This document shows positions 39,969 to 52,027 of a stretch of DNA of 64,000 bases, piece after piece (within the stretch, counting starts at the first letter, position 1; the number at the start of each line of letters is the position of its first letter). The translations under genes were made by a program, and so were the position numbers. The notes under the pieces are model-generated. The model ran no database searches. It saw nothing but the letters and a program-made list of their open reading frames with translations, and was not told where the DNA came from. The DNA comes from Hydrogenovibrio sp. Lineage in GTDB: Bacteria > Pseudomonadota > Gammaproteobacteria > Thiomicrospirales > Thiomicrospiraceae. The stretch covers positions 1 to 64,000 of the forward strand of contig WFMZ01000065.1 of the NCBI GenBank assembly GCA_015484555.1, given 5' to 3'.

Positions 39969-41390
39969 ATGACTCTTTCCCCTAACGAACTTGATGATCA
40001 TCACCAAGATACCATTGCCGCCATCGCCACGGCACCTGGTCGGGGTGGTGTGGGTATTGTTCGTGTGTCAGGCCCTTTGGTAAAAGACATTGCTACTGCT
40101 ATTTTGGGCAAGTTACCTACCCCACGTTATGCAAAATATGGTGCTTTTCTAGCTGAAGATAACAGCCCTATTGACCATGGCATTGCCTTGTACTTTCCCA
40201 ACCCGCACTCCTTTACAGGAGAAGAGGTGCTGGAACTACAAGGCCACGGTGGACCTGTCGTATTAGACTGGTTGCTAAGTCGAACCATTCAGCTGGGTGC
40301 CAGAATGGCACAGCCGGGTGAGTTTTCAAAACAAGCCTTTTTAAATGATAAGCTCGACTTAGCCCAAGCTGAAGCCATTGCTGACCTGATTGATGCCAGC
40401 TCACAACAAGCCGCTAAATCAGCTTTGAAGTCATTACAAGGTGAATTTTCAGCACAAATAAATGATTTGGTTGAACAGCTTATTCAGCTACGAATATTTG
40501 TAGAAGCAGCGATTGATTTTCCAGAAGAAGAAATCGATTTTTTATCTGATGGTAAAGTGGCAGGACAACTACAACACATTTTAGATCAGCTTCACCGTGT
40601 CTTCCATTCTGCCCAGCAAGGCGTATTGTTACGAGAAGGCATGTCGGTAGTTATTTTAGGCCGCCCTAATGCTGGAAAATCTAGCTTATTAAATGCCCTA
40701 GCCGGGAAGGAAGCGGCTATCGTTACCGATATTGCCGGCACCACCCGCGATATTGTTAAAGAAGAAATTCAAATTGACGGCATGCCGCTCCATATTTTAG
40801 ACACCGCCGGGCTACGTGAAGCCACCGACGCAGTCGAAAAAATAGGCATTCAAAAAGCCTGGGATGCCATTATAGATGCCGACCGAATTTTAGTGATGGT
40901 ACAGGCAAGTGAAGACATTGACCCTGATGACCAGGCTATCTTAGACAAGCTACCTAAGCATATTCCTGTTACGCTTATTCGTAACAAAATTGACCTAATG
41001 GATATAGCACCCAAAATAGAACACCAAGATAATACTGGGCAAAGTATGCAGGTTTTTGGGCATGAAGAAACCGTTATTTGGCTATCTGCAAAGCAGGCTC
41101 CTGAGCATAATAAAGGCCTGGCGCTTCTGAAAAAGCATTTAAAAACCACCATGGGCTTTGCCCAAACTGAAGAGGGTGTATTTATGGCTAGAAAACGCCA
41201 TTTAGATGCCTTAACCGCCGCTTTAGAGTTAGTTCAAACAGGCCAGCATCAGCTAGAAAACTTTGCTGCCGGAGAACTATTAGCGGAAGATTTGCGCCAA
41301 GCACAGATTGCCTTATCTGAAATTACCGGGCAATTTACCAGCGATGATTTATTAGGGCGAATATTCACCTCTTTCTGCATTGGTAAATAA
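39969..41390 (+). CDS. mnmE: tRNA modification GTPase MnmE
   Basis: MnmE/TrmE (473 aa), partner of MnmG in U34 modification. The N-terminal tetrahydrofolate-binding domain ([12 protein letters not shown]) is followed by a helical domain, then the inserted G domain with G1 [15 protein letters not shown]2/G3 IAGTTRDI and DTAGLR, G4 NKID, and the C-terminal FCIGK with the essential Cys. I chose ATG 39969, since the earlier in-frame start (39921) is a TTG inside the terminator hairpin. Confidence 0.97.
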   Translation: MTLSPNELDDHHQDTIAAIATAPGRGGVGIVRVSGPLVKDIATAILGKLPTPRYAKYGAFLAEDNSPIDHGIALYFPNPHSFTGEEVLELQGHGGPVVLDWLLSRTIQLGARMAQPGEFSKQAFLNDKLDLAQAEAIADLIDASSQQAAKSALKSLQGEFSAQINDLVEQLIQLRIFVEAAIDFPEEEIDFLSDGKVAGQLQHILDQLHRVFHSAQQGVLLREGMSVVILGRPNAGKSSLLNALAGKEAAIVTDIAGTTRDIVKEEIQIDGMPLHILDTAGLREATDAVEKIGIQKAWDAIIDADRILVMVQASEDIDPDDQAILDKLPKHIPVTLIRNKIDLMDIAPKIEHQDNTGQSMQVFGHEETVIWLSAKQAPEHNKGLALLKKHLKTTMGFAQTEEGVFMARKRHLDALTAALELVQTGQHQLENFAAGELLAEDLRQAQIALSEITGQFTSDDLLGRIFTSFCIGK

Positions 41391-41457
41391 CGAACTACCC
41401 CCAAATTAATAGCACTACACGCAAAAATAACGTAATTAAAAGCAAAGGCAAGCAAAT

Positions 41458-42675
41458 ATGATCACCCTTAAAATTGACAATTTAAGCCACGATGGAAAAG
41501 GCATTGGCCGTATAGAGGGTAAAACTATCTTTGTTGCCGGCGCCATTCCTGGCGATGAAGTCAGTGCCTATATTACCCAAGAACAAGCCAGCTTTTCAGA
41601 AGCCACTTTAAAAGAGATTTTAGTGGCCTCACCTGACCGAGTTGAGCCTTTTTGCGAGCTATACAACCAATGTGGTGGTTGCCAATTACAGCATGCAAGC
41701 ATTGAGGCACAAAGACGTTTTAAAACAGACAATTTTATTACCGCCTTAAAAAAGGCTGTTGATATGCGCAAATGTAAAATAGCGCCTGCATTAACTTCGG
41801 AAGATACCGGTTATCGCCGTCGTGCTCGCTTTGTGTACGGCCGTAACAAATCTAATAAAGAAGCTAACTTTGGGTTTAGAGCCAAAGGCAGTGTCGATAT
41901 TATCGATGTGCCACAATGCCCATTACTAACCCCTGCATTAAATGAAGCTTTAACGTTAAAACGTGAACAACGTATTCCTGAAGCCAGCCGTTCTTTAAAA
42001 GAAGTGACCGCACTAGAAACTCCGACGGGCGTAGTATGGTCTGATGAAACGACCAGCGCAAATTACAGCTTCAGCTTAAAACAACAGGCTTATCAGTTTA
42101 GTTTGCCCAGCGATGGCTTTATTCAGGTAAACAGCGAACTGAACGAACAGATGATTCAACAAGCCATCGACTGGTGTCAATTAGAAAGCCACCACTCTGT
42201 GTTAGATCTATTTTGCGGCGTGGGGAACTTCACTCTACCTATTGCCAGCCAAGTCGCTAAGGTTGTCGGTGTCGAAGGCGATGCACAGCTTATTGAGCAT
42301 GCTAAGAAAAATGCCGATGCCAACCAATTAGGTCAAACCCAGTTTTATAAAACTGACCTGTTTAATGACTGTTCTGGCTATCAATGGTTTCATGGTGAGA
42401 AATATGATCGAATCTTACTCGATCCAGGCCGCCAAGGTGCCCACCAAATTAGCCAGATTTTAGGCAGGTTAAAAGCTGAAATAATTGTGTATGTTTCTTG
42501 TAATGCTGCAACCTTAATTAGAGACCTAAAATTACTCGAAGCTCAAAACTACCAAATTCGTAAAGCCGGCTTCATGGATATGTTCCCGCATACCTCTCAT
42601 GCTGAAGTGATGGTGCAGTTGGTTAAAGTTAAAAAGCTGCCTAAAAAGAAAAAACAAGATATTTTCAAAATATAA
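41458..42675 (+). CDS. rlmD: 23S rRNA (uracil-5) methyltransferase, RlmD-like
   Basis: RumA/RlmD-type enzyme (405 aa). N-terminal TRAM domain (about 1-55, DGKGIGRIEGKTIFVAGAIPGDEV). The [4Fe-4S] ligands are Cys66, Cys72, Cys75 and Cys154. The SAM domain shows VLDLFCGVGNFTLPIA and LLDPGRQGA, and the catalytic nucleophile Cys348 lies in YVSCNAATLIRD. The E. coli protein (m5U1939) is slightly longer. RlmD is the best match; a paralogue such as RlmCD type is possible. Confidence 0.88.
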   Translation: MITLKIDNLSHDGKGIGRIEGKTIFVAGAIPGDEVSAYITQEQASFSEATLKEILVASPDRVEPFCELYNQCGGCQLQHASIEAQRRFKTDNFITALKKAVDMRKCKIAPALTSEDTGYRRRARFVYGRNKSNKEANFGFRAKGSVDIIDVPQCPLLTPALNEALTLKREQRIPEASRSLKEVTALETPTGVVWSDETTSANYSFSLKQQAYQFSLPSDGFIQVNSELNEQMIQQAIDWCQLESHHSVLDLFCGVGNFTLPIASQVAKVVGVEGDAQLIEHAKKNADANQLGQTQFYKTDLFNDCSGYQWFHGEKYDRILLDPGRQGAHQISQILGRLKAEIIVYVSCNAATLIRDLKLLEAQNYQIRKAGFMDMFPHTSHAEVMVQLVKVKKLPKKKKQDIFKI

Positions 42676-42718
42676 CGGTAGTATAAGGGGCTACATTAAA
42701 TAGTCTTTAGGGTTACGT

Positions 42719-43576
42719 GTGAAAAAAAAGCTCAATAAGGCCGTACAAATTTGTTCTAAGATGGCCATACCTTCTATTCCTGAAGAAGTGCTCAAACTCA
42801 AAGAAGAGTTGAATAAAAAATACCCTAATACCGTTACCATCGCTAACTTAATTAGCCATAACCCTGAACTATTAGCCAGCTTCTTAAGCTTAGTCAACTC
42901 TAGCTTAACCGAAAATACCACGCCCATTGGGGATGCAAAAATGGCAGTGAGTGTTATGGGGCTGGATGAAATTTATAACCTATTTCTGGCCACCAGTTTA
43001 ACCAATGCCATCGCACAAACTCCCGCTGAAAAAGCCATTTTAATGCATGGTGCTAAAGCAGGTCTAGCGGCTGCAGAGCTCTCCTATTGGGTATTTGATG
43101 TGACCCGTTCTGAAGCTTATATGGCCGGCCTTATGCAAAATGTTGGCGCGGTATTCTTAGCCAGACAAGATCCCGAAAGCTACCATCAATTATTTTCAAA
43201 ACAACTCAGTAACCCTCTTACCGCTTATAAAGAAGAAGTGATAGATTATGAAACCTCTCATAGCTATTTAGGGACTTTTTTAGCCAAGAAATGGCATATG
43301 AATAGTGAGCTTTACCAAGCAATTTTAATGCACCACTATGCTGACTTTGCCAGCAAAGTTACCAATGAAAAAATACGCCATTTAATTGGCTTAATGATGG
43401 CCGCTAACTATGTCGTTAGCTCTGCCACGGGGGAAATGTACATTACCCAAGAGCTAAAAGACTACCGAGATTTAGGACTAAAAGAACTTAACTTACCCGC
43501 CAATGCAATGCAAGCTGCCTCTGCCGCCGTAGCAAAATGGGGTAACTCTATTGGGCTAAGTACAGGCAGCCACTAG
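42719..43576 (+). CDS. HDOD-domain signalling protein
   Basis: A 285-aa protein composed of a single HDOD domain (about 10-215): IPSIPEEVLKLKEELNKKYP, HNPELLASFLSLVNSS, AVSVMGLDEIYNLFLATSL and YMAGLMQNVGAVFLA. The His-Asp metal site of true HD phosphohydrolases is not obvious, as in other HDOD proteins. It starts at GTG (42719). HDOD proteins often act in two-component or cyclic di-GMP networks. Between rlmD and gyrB. Confidence 0.86.
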   Translation: MKKKLNKAVQICSKMAIPSIPEEVLKLKEELNKKYPNTVTIANLISHNPELLASFLSLVNSSLTENTTPIGDAKMAVSVMGLDEIYNLFLATSLTNAIAQTPAEKAILMHGAKAGLAAAELSYWVFDVTRSEAYMAGLMQNVGAVFLARQDPESYHQLFSKQLSNPLTAYKEEVIDYETSHSYLGTFLAKKWHMNSELYQAILMHHYADFASKVTNEKIRHLIGLMMAANYVVSSATGEMYITQELKDYRDLGLKELNLPANAMQAASAAVAKWGNSIGLSTGSH

Positions 43577-43633
43577 AGAAAATTTTATCAAACCTGCCGC
43601 CTCTACGCTCTACTAAACCTCTGTTTCCAGACC

Positions 43634-43651
43634 CCACCCCTGGCGATTTTT
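43634..43651. repeat. Dispersed repeat, single arm, reverse orientation (locus f)
   Basis: CCACCCCTGGCGATTTTT followed by AAGGTTCAA, the reverse complement of the full consensus unit including its flank. In the 282-bp gap between the HDOD gene and gyrB. No partner arm seen. Confidence 0.9.
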
Positions 43652-43849
43652 AAGGTTCAACAAACCTTTTTTAAGGCTGAATAATCTAACCTGACAAATC
43701 CTTCATATCTTTATTAAAATAACTTTAATAATTTCAATGACTTATAACTGTTCTTAAAGCCCAAGTTTTGTTCGCTATTACCCCAGTATTTTGGTAAAAT
43801 TACCCTAGTTTTATAAACACCTAAAACTCCCTAGCAAACCATCCATTAA

Positions 43850-46303
<2,454 letters not shown>

Positions 46304-46456
46304 AAGGAATAACCCTCGTTTTTAAAGCAGGGGTATCACCTTGAAAAACAAACAGATTTGATAAAATCATCAAAATCGGCTTTAATACGCCCACTAAATT
46401 TTTAAACATAAACTTCTTATTGGCTTTTGCTGGTAAAGAACTTTGGAGAAACTGAT

Positions 46457-47395
46457 ATGTCAATACAACACCCTATTATTACAGTTACCGGTTCATCTGG
46501 TGCTGGTACTTCTTTTGTAAAACGTGCCGTAGAAACTATCTTTGACCGTGAAAAGCTAAAAGTTGCGGTTATCGAAGGCGATAGCTTCCACAAGTATTCT
46601 CGTGTTGAAATGCGTGCTAAAGTTGCAGAGTCTAAAGAGAATGGTGGTCCAGTACTAACTCACTTTTCTGAAGCGGCTAACGAATTCAACAAGCTAGAAG
46701 ACTTATTTGCTTCTTACAAAGAATCTGCAACCGGTAAAAAACGCTACTACATTCACTCTGAAGAAGAAGCGGACGAGCATAACGCACGTTTAGGAACTGA
46801 TTTCGTACCAGGTGAATTTACACCTTGGGAAGAGATTGAAAAAGATACAGATATTATGTTTTACGAAGGTCTTCACGGCATGGTTAAGCGTAAAGATCAC
46901 GGGCCAAAAGAAGGCATGTACGATGTTTCTCAGCACGTTGATTTAGGTATTGGTGTCGCACCCGTGGTAAACATTGAGTGGATGCAGAAAATCTACCGTG
47001 ATACTTCAGAGCGTCCTTATACCGTAGAGCAAGTACGTGACACCATTATGGAACGTATGGATGACTACATCGAGTTTATCGTGCCTCAGTTCCACCGTAC
47101 ACACGTAAACTTTCAGCGTATCCCGTTAGTAGATACTTCGGATCCTTTCTCTACTCAGACTACCACTGCACCAATGGGACCTTCTCCTGAAGATTCTTTA
47201 ATCATTACGCATGTTCGTCATGATGAAATAAATTTAAAGGATATCGTAGGTCAAATTGAAGGTGCTTGGTTACAGAATGAGCAGACTATGATTTGTTCAG
47301 GCACTCAAATGGTTGATGCAATGGATATCATCATGACACCAATCATTCAAAAGCTAATCGCTAAAAAGCGTGCAGCAATGGCTAAGCGAGCTTAA
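46457..47395 (+). CDS. prkB: Phosphoribulokinase
   Basis: Phosphoribulokinase (312 aa) makes ribulose 1,5-bisphosphate, the Calvin-cycle substrate for Rubisco. The P loop is ITVTGSSGAGTSFV, followed by VIEGDSFHKYSR, the segment FYEGLHGMVKRKDHGPKEGM and the C-terminal FQRIPLVDTSDPF. This is the proteobacterial class. The start is ATG 46457, with GGAG 9 nt upstream; an upstream in-frame TTG is unlikely. No Rubisco genes are in this window. A strong terminator follows. Confidence 0.94.
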   Translation: MSIQHPIITVTGSSGAGTSFVKRAVETIFDREKLKVAVIEGDSFHKYSRVEMRAKVAESKENGGPVLTHFSEAANEFNKLEDLFASYKESATGKKRYYIHSEEEADEHNARLGTDFVPGEFTPWEEIEKDTDIMFYEGLHGMVKRKDHGPKEGMYDVSQHVDLGIGVAPVVNIEWMQKIYRDTSERPYTVEQVRDTIMERMDDYIEFIVPQFHRTHVNFQRIPLVDTSDPFSTQTTTAPMGPSPEDSLIITHVRHDEINLKDIVGQIEGAWLQNEQTMICSGTQMVDAMDIIMTPIIQKLIAKKRAAMAKRA

Positions 47396-47422
47396 TCGAT
47401 TCTTACCTTTTTGACTGTAAAG

Positions 47423-47446
47423 AAACCCGCTAATGCGGGTTTTTTA
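47423..47446 (+). terminator. Rho-independent terminator after phosphoribulokinase
   Basis: AAACCCGC (47423-47430), loop TAAT, GCGGGTTT (47435-47442), then T residues. Located 28 bp after the stop codon. Confidence 0.92.
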
Positions 47447-47487
47447 TTATCGGTTATAGCTAATAAATTCAAGAGATTATCCTGAAG

Positions 47488-47690
47488 CGTTAAAACCAAT
47501 AATCTTACGGCGGTCTCGTTTGGTTGGACGACCCATTCTACGGTCACAATACCCCACCAAAGCCATATTTTATGATGACGATTTCGGGGTTAAGCCGCTC
47601 ACCATCTAATTAAAAAGGTTTGAGCTGTTTCAAAATTATCATGCTTATCTAATCTAAGCAGAGCCCTAATTTTAACTTTTCGATAGCTTA
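47488..47690 (-). pseudogene. Degenerate second copy of the hslR 3' end
   Basis: On the minus strand this segment resembles the last half of the intact hslR gene (48632-49018). A 32-bp stretch (47505-47536) is identical to 48663-48694 and codes MGRPTKRDRRK in one frame. NFETAQ is readable in another frame, and in-frame stops interrupt the region between them. It has lost its 5' half and its reading frame. It lies on the other side of an unknown gene from the intact copy, consistent with an old local duplication. Confidence 0.85.
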
Positions 47691-47708
47691 GTAAAAAGTA
47701 AATAACAA

Positions 47709-48536
47709 CTACTTAGGTGGTGTTGTTTGTCCCATTGCCGGATAAAATACTAACTTAAAAACTCCATTTTTAGGATCAAAATACTTTCCTGCATACATCG
47801 CCTCTCTTAGCACCGATAAGCTATTGGCTTCAAAGTAAATTCTTTCCAACAACTCATTATTACCTTTAGCTGTTCCATATAGGTTATATTGAAATTCAAC
47901 TACCCCTTTTCTAATTTGCTTCATGGTGTAATTAACAGCATAAGGGTGATAATCTAACGCATAAGTTTGGCTACGGATACCTTGTTTGTCCATGGGTAAT
48001 ATCACTGGACGAATCATTTGAAAATGAAAATTAGGAACCAGCGTATCTTGTACAAATCGTTCTTCTGATAAATTTTTAAGGTATAAGTTTCCTGAAGAAG
48101 CTTGTCCAAAATCAAATTTAACATCCATACTTTGACCTTTTACATTAAAAGTCAAACCAAAAATACCCAATTTCTTTAGTGATGACACACCATTATTAGC
48201 GAAAAATAAAAAACCAAGTTTATTTCCTTTGCCATCTTTAATAGTAAGGTATAAGCTGGTGGGATAAGAGCGATTGCTAGGTAATTTTTTATATTTCAAA
48301 TCAAAAGTATAAGCATCCCCTGCTTTGTCTTTAAATATAAAATGTATTTTGTTTTTACCTTCCCCTACATCACTTAAGACAAGGGCTTTAGATACGTCGA
48401 CATTATTACCTGAAGAAATGGTGAGTTGAAAAGGGCTAGTATCAGCTAGTACTTGCGTGCTAAGCCCAAGTAGTATTGGGAATAAAACCTGCTTAATTAA
48501 GTGAAAAAAAGGGCTAAAGGTATATTTAAGGCGCAT
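47709..48536 (-). CDS. Exported protein of unknown function
   Basis: A 275-aa protein with a likely signal peptide (MRLKYTFSPFFHLIKQVLFP..., cleavage near QVLADTS) and a beta-rich mature part with no domain I recognise. ATG 48536 is chosen for AGGAG 8 nt upstream; an in-frame ATG 12 codons earlier lacks one. It is flanked by the degenerate and the intact hslR copies, so it may have arrived with that rearrangement or been trapped by it. Confidence 0.72.
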   Translation of the reverse strand: MRLKYTFSPFFHLIKQVLFPILLGLSTQVLADTSPFQLTISSGNNVDVSKALVLSDVGEGKNKIHFIFKDKAGDAYTFDLKYKKLPSNRSYPTSLYLTIKDGKGNKLGFLFFANNGVSSLKKLGIFGLTFNVKGQSMDVKFDFGQASSGNLYLKNLSEERFVQDTLVPNFHFQMIRPVILPMDKQGIRSQTYALDYHPYAVNYTMKQIRKGVVEFQYNLYGTAKGNNELLERIYFEANSLSVLREAMYAGKYFDPKNGVFKLVFYPAMGQTTPPK

Positions 48537-48631
48537 TAGAAAACTCCTGGTTATATTTAGTTTATAAGGCATCTTAACTAGAACGGAAGTAGCAAAATTT
48601 ATTACAAGAAATACCCAAATAATTAAATAAA

Positions 48632-49018
48632 CTAGCTTTCAGTAAAGTTAAACCCTATTATTTTACGGCGGTCTCGTTTGGTTGGACGACCCATGCCACG
48701 TTCACGATACCCTGCTAGTGCCATATCTGCTGGTGGAGATTTTTGGTTAAGCAGTTCGCTGTCTAATTGAAATAAGGCTTGAGCTGTTTCAAAATTACCA
48801 CGCTTATCTGAAATAAGCAGCACTGTAATTTCAACTTTTCGATGAGCCTGAGTAATCTTTAATTTATCACCTGCTTGTAAAGTTTTACTGGGCTTTGGCT
48901 TGATGCCATTTAGTGAAACTTTTCCGCCTTTAATCGCTTCCAAGGCTACACCACGAGTTTTAAAAAATCGGGCAGCCCATAACCATTTATCAACCCGGAG
49001 TTTATTCAACTTTTTCAA
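48632..49018 (-). CDS. hslR: Heat shock protein 15 (S4-domain ribosome-associated RNA-binding protein)
   Basis: Hsp15 (128 aa) binds 50S subunits carrying stranded nascent chains. The S4 domain starts LRVDKWLWAARFFKTRGVALEAIKGGKVSLNG; the C-terminal tail is basic (GRPTKRDRRK). The start codon appears to be TTG (49018, or the second TTG at 49009), as no ATG precedes the S4 motif. It overlaps the nhaA stop by up to 17 bp, so the two are translationally coupled. Confidence 0.9.
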   Translation of the reverse strand: MKKLNKLRVDKWLWAARFFKTRGVALEAIKGGKVSLNGIKPKPSKTLQAGDKLKITQAHRKVEITVLLISDKRGNFETAQALFQLDSELLNQKSPPADMALAGYRERGMGRPTKRDRRKIIGFNFTES

Positions 49019-50381
49019 AGCCTTCTTGTACGTCTGCAGATTTGGCTATAAATCGTAACCAAATATAGCCAAATAGGCCGGCAAATAAAGAAGCAATTAA
49101 AATACCCATTTTGGCTTGAAACAACATTACCCCATCACCAGGCCAAGCTAAGTTGGCAATGAATATTGACATGGTAAAACCTATTCCGCCTAAGAAAGAG
49201 ACCCCAAATAGCTGTGAATTTGTTGAGCCATTAGGTAGCTTTGCCAAACCTAATTTAATGGCGATAAAAGAGACGCCAAAAATACCCACCACCTTACCTA
49301 CCACTAGACCTATCATCACCCCCATAGTAATCGGTTCTACAATCACTTCTGAAAGATGTGAAAAATCAATCGCAATCCCTGCATTGGCCATGGCAAATAA
49401 TGGAATAACTAATAAGCTCACTGGCAGATGAAAATCATGCTCTAGCCGGTTTAAAGGGGCTTGAACAGAATGAATATTACTTTCCATTTTATGCAAAATA
49501 CCCTTTTGCTGATCATGTAGTTGAAAGTCTTCTTTAAATTTATACTCTGAAAACTTTTCAGTTAAATCACACATACGTTCTTGAAAGGCTTTAGGATTGT
49601 AAGCTGGCTTTGCTGGAATGGCCATAGCAACTAAAATACCGGCTATGGTTGCGTGAATACCTGATTCCAACATAAAAGCCCACATCACAATACCTACCAA
49701 GAAATAAGGCAATGGGCGATGAATACCAAAACGATTAAAACCAATTAAAAGAACAAAACAGCCCAAAGCCCACAATAAGGGCAACATATTAATTTGTTCT
49801 GTATAGAAAATAGCAATGACCCCTACTGCAACCAAATCATCTACGATGGCTAGGGCAACTAAAAAGGTAACCAAGGCAATGGGAACGCGTTTACCTAAAA
49901 GTACGAGTGCAGAAACAGCAAAAGCAATATCGGTTGCCATCGGAATTCCCCAGCCATTTTCACCTGGTAATCCCATGTTAATTTGATAATAAATCAACGC
50001 GGGAACAATGACCCCTCCTAGTGCAGCAATAATCGGTAAAATAGCATTTTTGATATCTGACAGTTCGCCAACCAACGCTTCTCGCTTAATTTCTAAACCA
50101 ATTACAAAAAAGAACAAGGCCATTAAACCATCATTAATCCAGTGGTGAATGGAGTGATCTATCTTGTAATCTCCTAGTCCAATCACGATACGAGTTTCAA
50201 AGAAATGATGGTAAGTATCGTACAAATAGCTGTTGGCTAAAATTAAAGCTACTACCGTCATGAACATCAATATTAATCCAGTAGTGGTTTGTTGATGTAA
50301 AAAGTGCTCAAAAGGCGTCGCCACTCGGTTAAAGGCCTTTTCCCAGGGTGCGTAAAGTTTAAAGTCTTTTAAGGTTTTCAT
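49002..50381 (-). CDS. nhaA: Na+/H+ antiporter NhaA
   Basis: NhaA (459 aa), electrogenic 2H+/Na+ antiporter. The ion-binding region with the paired Asp residues in LVTFLVALAIVDDLVAVGVIAIFY is intact, as are GLMALFFFVIGLEIKREALVGELS and MATDIAFAVSALVLLGKRVP. A charged loop of about 60 residues (around KAFQERMCDLTEK...HKMESNIHSV) makes it longer than E. coli NhaA (388). Divergently transcribed from nhaD, 76 bp apart. Confidence 0.95.
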   Translation of the reverse strand: MKTLKDFKLYAPWEKAFNRVATPFEHFLHQQTTTGLILMFMTVVALILANSYLYDTYHHFFETRIVIGLGDYKIDHSIHHWINDGLMALFFFVIGLEIKREALVGELSDIKNAILPIIAALGGVIVPALIYYQINMGLPGENGWGIPMATDIAFAVSALVLLGKRVPIALVTFLVALAIVDDLVAVGVIAIFYTEQINMLPLLWALGCFVLLIGFNRFGIHRPLPYFLVGIVMWAFMLESGIHATIAGILVAMAIPAKPAYNPKAFQERMCDLTEKFSEYKFKEDFQLHDQQKGILHKMESNIHSVQAPLNRLEHDFHLPVSLLVIPLFAMANAGIAIDFSHLSEVIVEPITMGVMIGLVVGKVVGIFGVSFIAIKLGLAKLPNGSTNSQLFGVSFLGGIGFTMSIFIANLAWPGDGVMLFQAKMGILIASLFAGLFGYIWLRFIAKSADVQEGFEKVE

Positions 50382-50457
50382 AATTGCGGTTAATTTTCCG
50401 TACAGTCTAAAATCAATTCCTTATAATACACGTAAAACCCCATTTTAAGGATAAAAA

Positions 50458-51876
50458 ATGACTCTATTCAAGGCTATACTCAGTGTTTTATTACTCGCTT
50501 TGCTCCCTACGTTAGCACTAGCAACCGATAAGCCACATAGTATAGATTTAACCACTCATTGGGCAGGTTATACCGCTTTAGCTATCTTTGTCTTAGCTTA
50601 TATATTCGTAATGACTGAAGAGTTTACCCACTTAAGAAAGTCTAAACCCGTTATATTGTCTGCCGGTTTAATTTGGGTTTTAATTGCCTATGTAATGAAC
50701 TCTTATGGCTTTGACCATATTGCTGAAGAAGCCGTTCGTCATAATATTTTAGAATTTGCAGAATTATTCTTATTCTTGCTAGTTGCCATGACCTATATTA
50801 ATGCCATGGAAGAACGTGGCGTGTTCGATGCATTGCGGGGTTGGTTAGTATCGAAAGGCTATACCTATAAACAACTATTTTGGATTACTGGAATGCTGGC
50901 TTTCTTTATCTCGCCAGTAGCCGATAACCTCACCACGGCTTTATTAATGGGTGCAGTTATTTTAGCGGTGGGCGTTAAGTCACCTAAGTTTGTGGCGATT
51001 GCTTTTGTAAATGTCGTTATTGCAGCCAATGCTGGTGGTGCCTTCAGCCCATTTGGTGACATCACAACCTTGATGGTTTGGCAAAAAGGGCATTTACAAT
51101 TTGCTGAATTCTTCTTGTTGTTTATTCCTTCTTTAGTGAACTTTGTGGTGCCAGCGATCATTATGTCATTCGCTATCCCTAACGATAAGCCAGAATCCTT
51201 GGCAGAAACAACTTCTTTAAAACGAGGGGCTATGCCAATAGTGACCTTATTCTTCTTAACCATATTAACTGCGGTAAGCATGCATAACTTCTTACACTTA
51301 CCCCCCATGTTGGGCATGATGACTGGTTTAGCTTACTTACAGTTTTATGCCTATTATTTGAAGAAAACGGGTGAAACCACTACTGAAGTTTTAATTGATA
51401 AAAATGGTACAGTGAACACCATTTCAGAACCCATTGCCTTCAATATCTTCAATAAAATTGCCCGCGCCGAGTGGGACACATTGTTGTTTTTTTTCGGTGT
51501 TATTTTATCTGTCGGTGGCCTAGGTACTTTAGGTTATCTAGCGATGGCATCAGATGTGATGTACAACCAATGGGGCGCAACCGAAGCCAACATTGCCGTC
51601 GGTTTCCTATCCGCCATTGTAGATAACATACCCGTGATGTTTGCCGTTCTAACCATGAACCCAACCATGCCTGACGGACAATGGTTATTAGTAACCTTAA
51701 CAGCCGGTGTAGGCGGTTCACTACTGTCTGTTGGTTCTGCTGCAGGGGTCGCATTAATGGGGCAATCTAAAGGTAAATACACCTTTATGAGCCACTTAAA
51801 ATGGACACCTGTTATTTTGCTAGGTTACTTTGCCAGTATCGGCGCCCATTTATGGGTAAACAGCGCTTTGTTTTAG
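50458..51876 (+). CDS. nhaD: Na+/H+ antiporter NhaD
   Basis: NhaD-type antiporter (472 aa) of the ion transporter superfamily, with about 12 helices. Symmetric motifs FISPVADNLTTALLMGAVILAVG, AANAGGAFSPFGDITTLMVWQKG and SAIVDNIPVMFAVLTMNP are the family hallmarks. The N-terminal segment could be a signal sequence (ending TLALA). Common in marine and haloalkaliphilic bacteria. A copy of the dispersed repeat lies just after its stop. Confidence 0.93.
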   Translation: MTLFKAILSVLLLALLPTLALATDKPHSIDLTTHWAGYTALAIFVLAYIFVMTEEFTHLRKSKPVILSAGLIWVLIAYVMNSYGFDHIAEEAVRHNILEFAELFLFLLVAMTYINAMEERGVFDALRGWLVSKGYTYKQLFWITGMLAFFISPVADNLTTALLMGAVILAVGVKSPKFVAIAFVNVVIAANAGGAFSPFGDITTLMVWQKGHLQFAEFFLLFIPSLVNFVVPAIIMSFAIPNDKPESLAETTSLKRGAMPIVTLFFLTILTAVSMHNFLHLPPMLGMMTGLAYLQFYAYYLKKTGETTTEVLIDKNGTVNTISEPIAFNIFNKIARAEWDTLLFFFGVILSVGGLGTLGYLAMASDVMYNQWGATEANIAVGFLSAIVDNIPVMFAVLTMNPTMPDGQWLLVTLTAGVGGSLLSVGSAAGVALMGQSKGKYTFMSHLKWTPVILLGYFASIGAHLWVNSALF

Positions 51877-51890
51877 AGCTATTTAGGATA

Positions 51891-51908
51891 CCACCCCTGG
51901 CGATTTTT
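51891..51908. repeat. Dispersed repeat, single arm, reverse orientation (locus g)
   Basis: CCACCCCTGGCGATTTTT, 15 bp after the nhaD stop. It lies before the TraF-family gene, with no inverse arm nearby. Confidence 0.9.
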
Positions 51909-52027
51909 GGCTTTGCATTTTGTTATTTATAAGTAAGTATAACTAACTAGCAATCATAAAAAATTATAGATATAATCGTCCTTATTGTTTAATTAAACAA
52001 TTATAGCCTTCTATATAGGATAACAAT

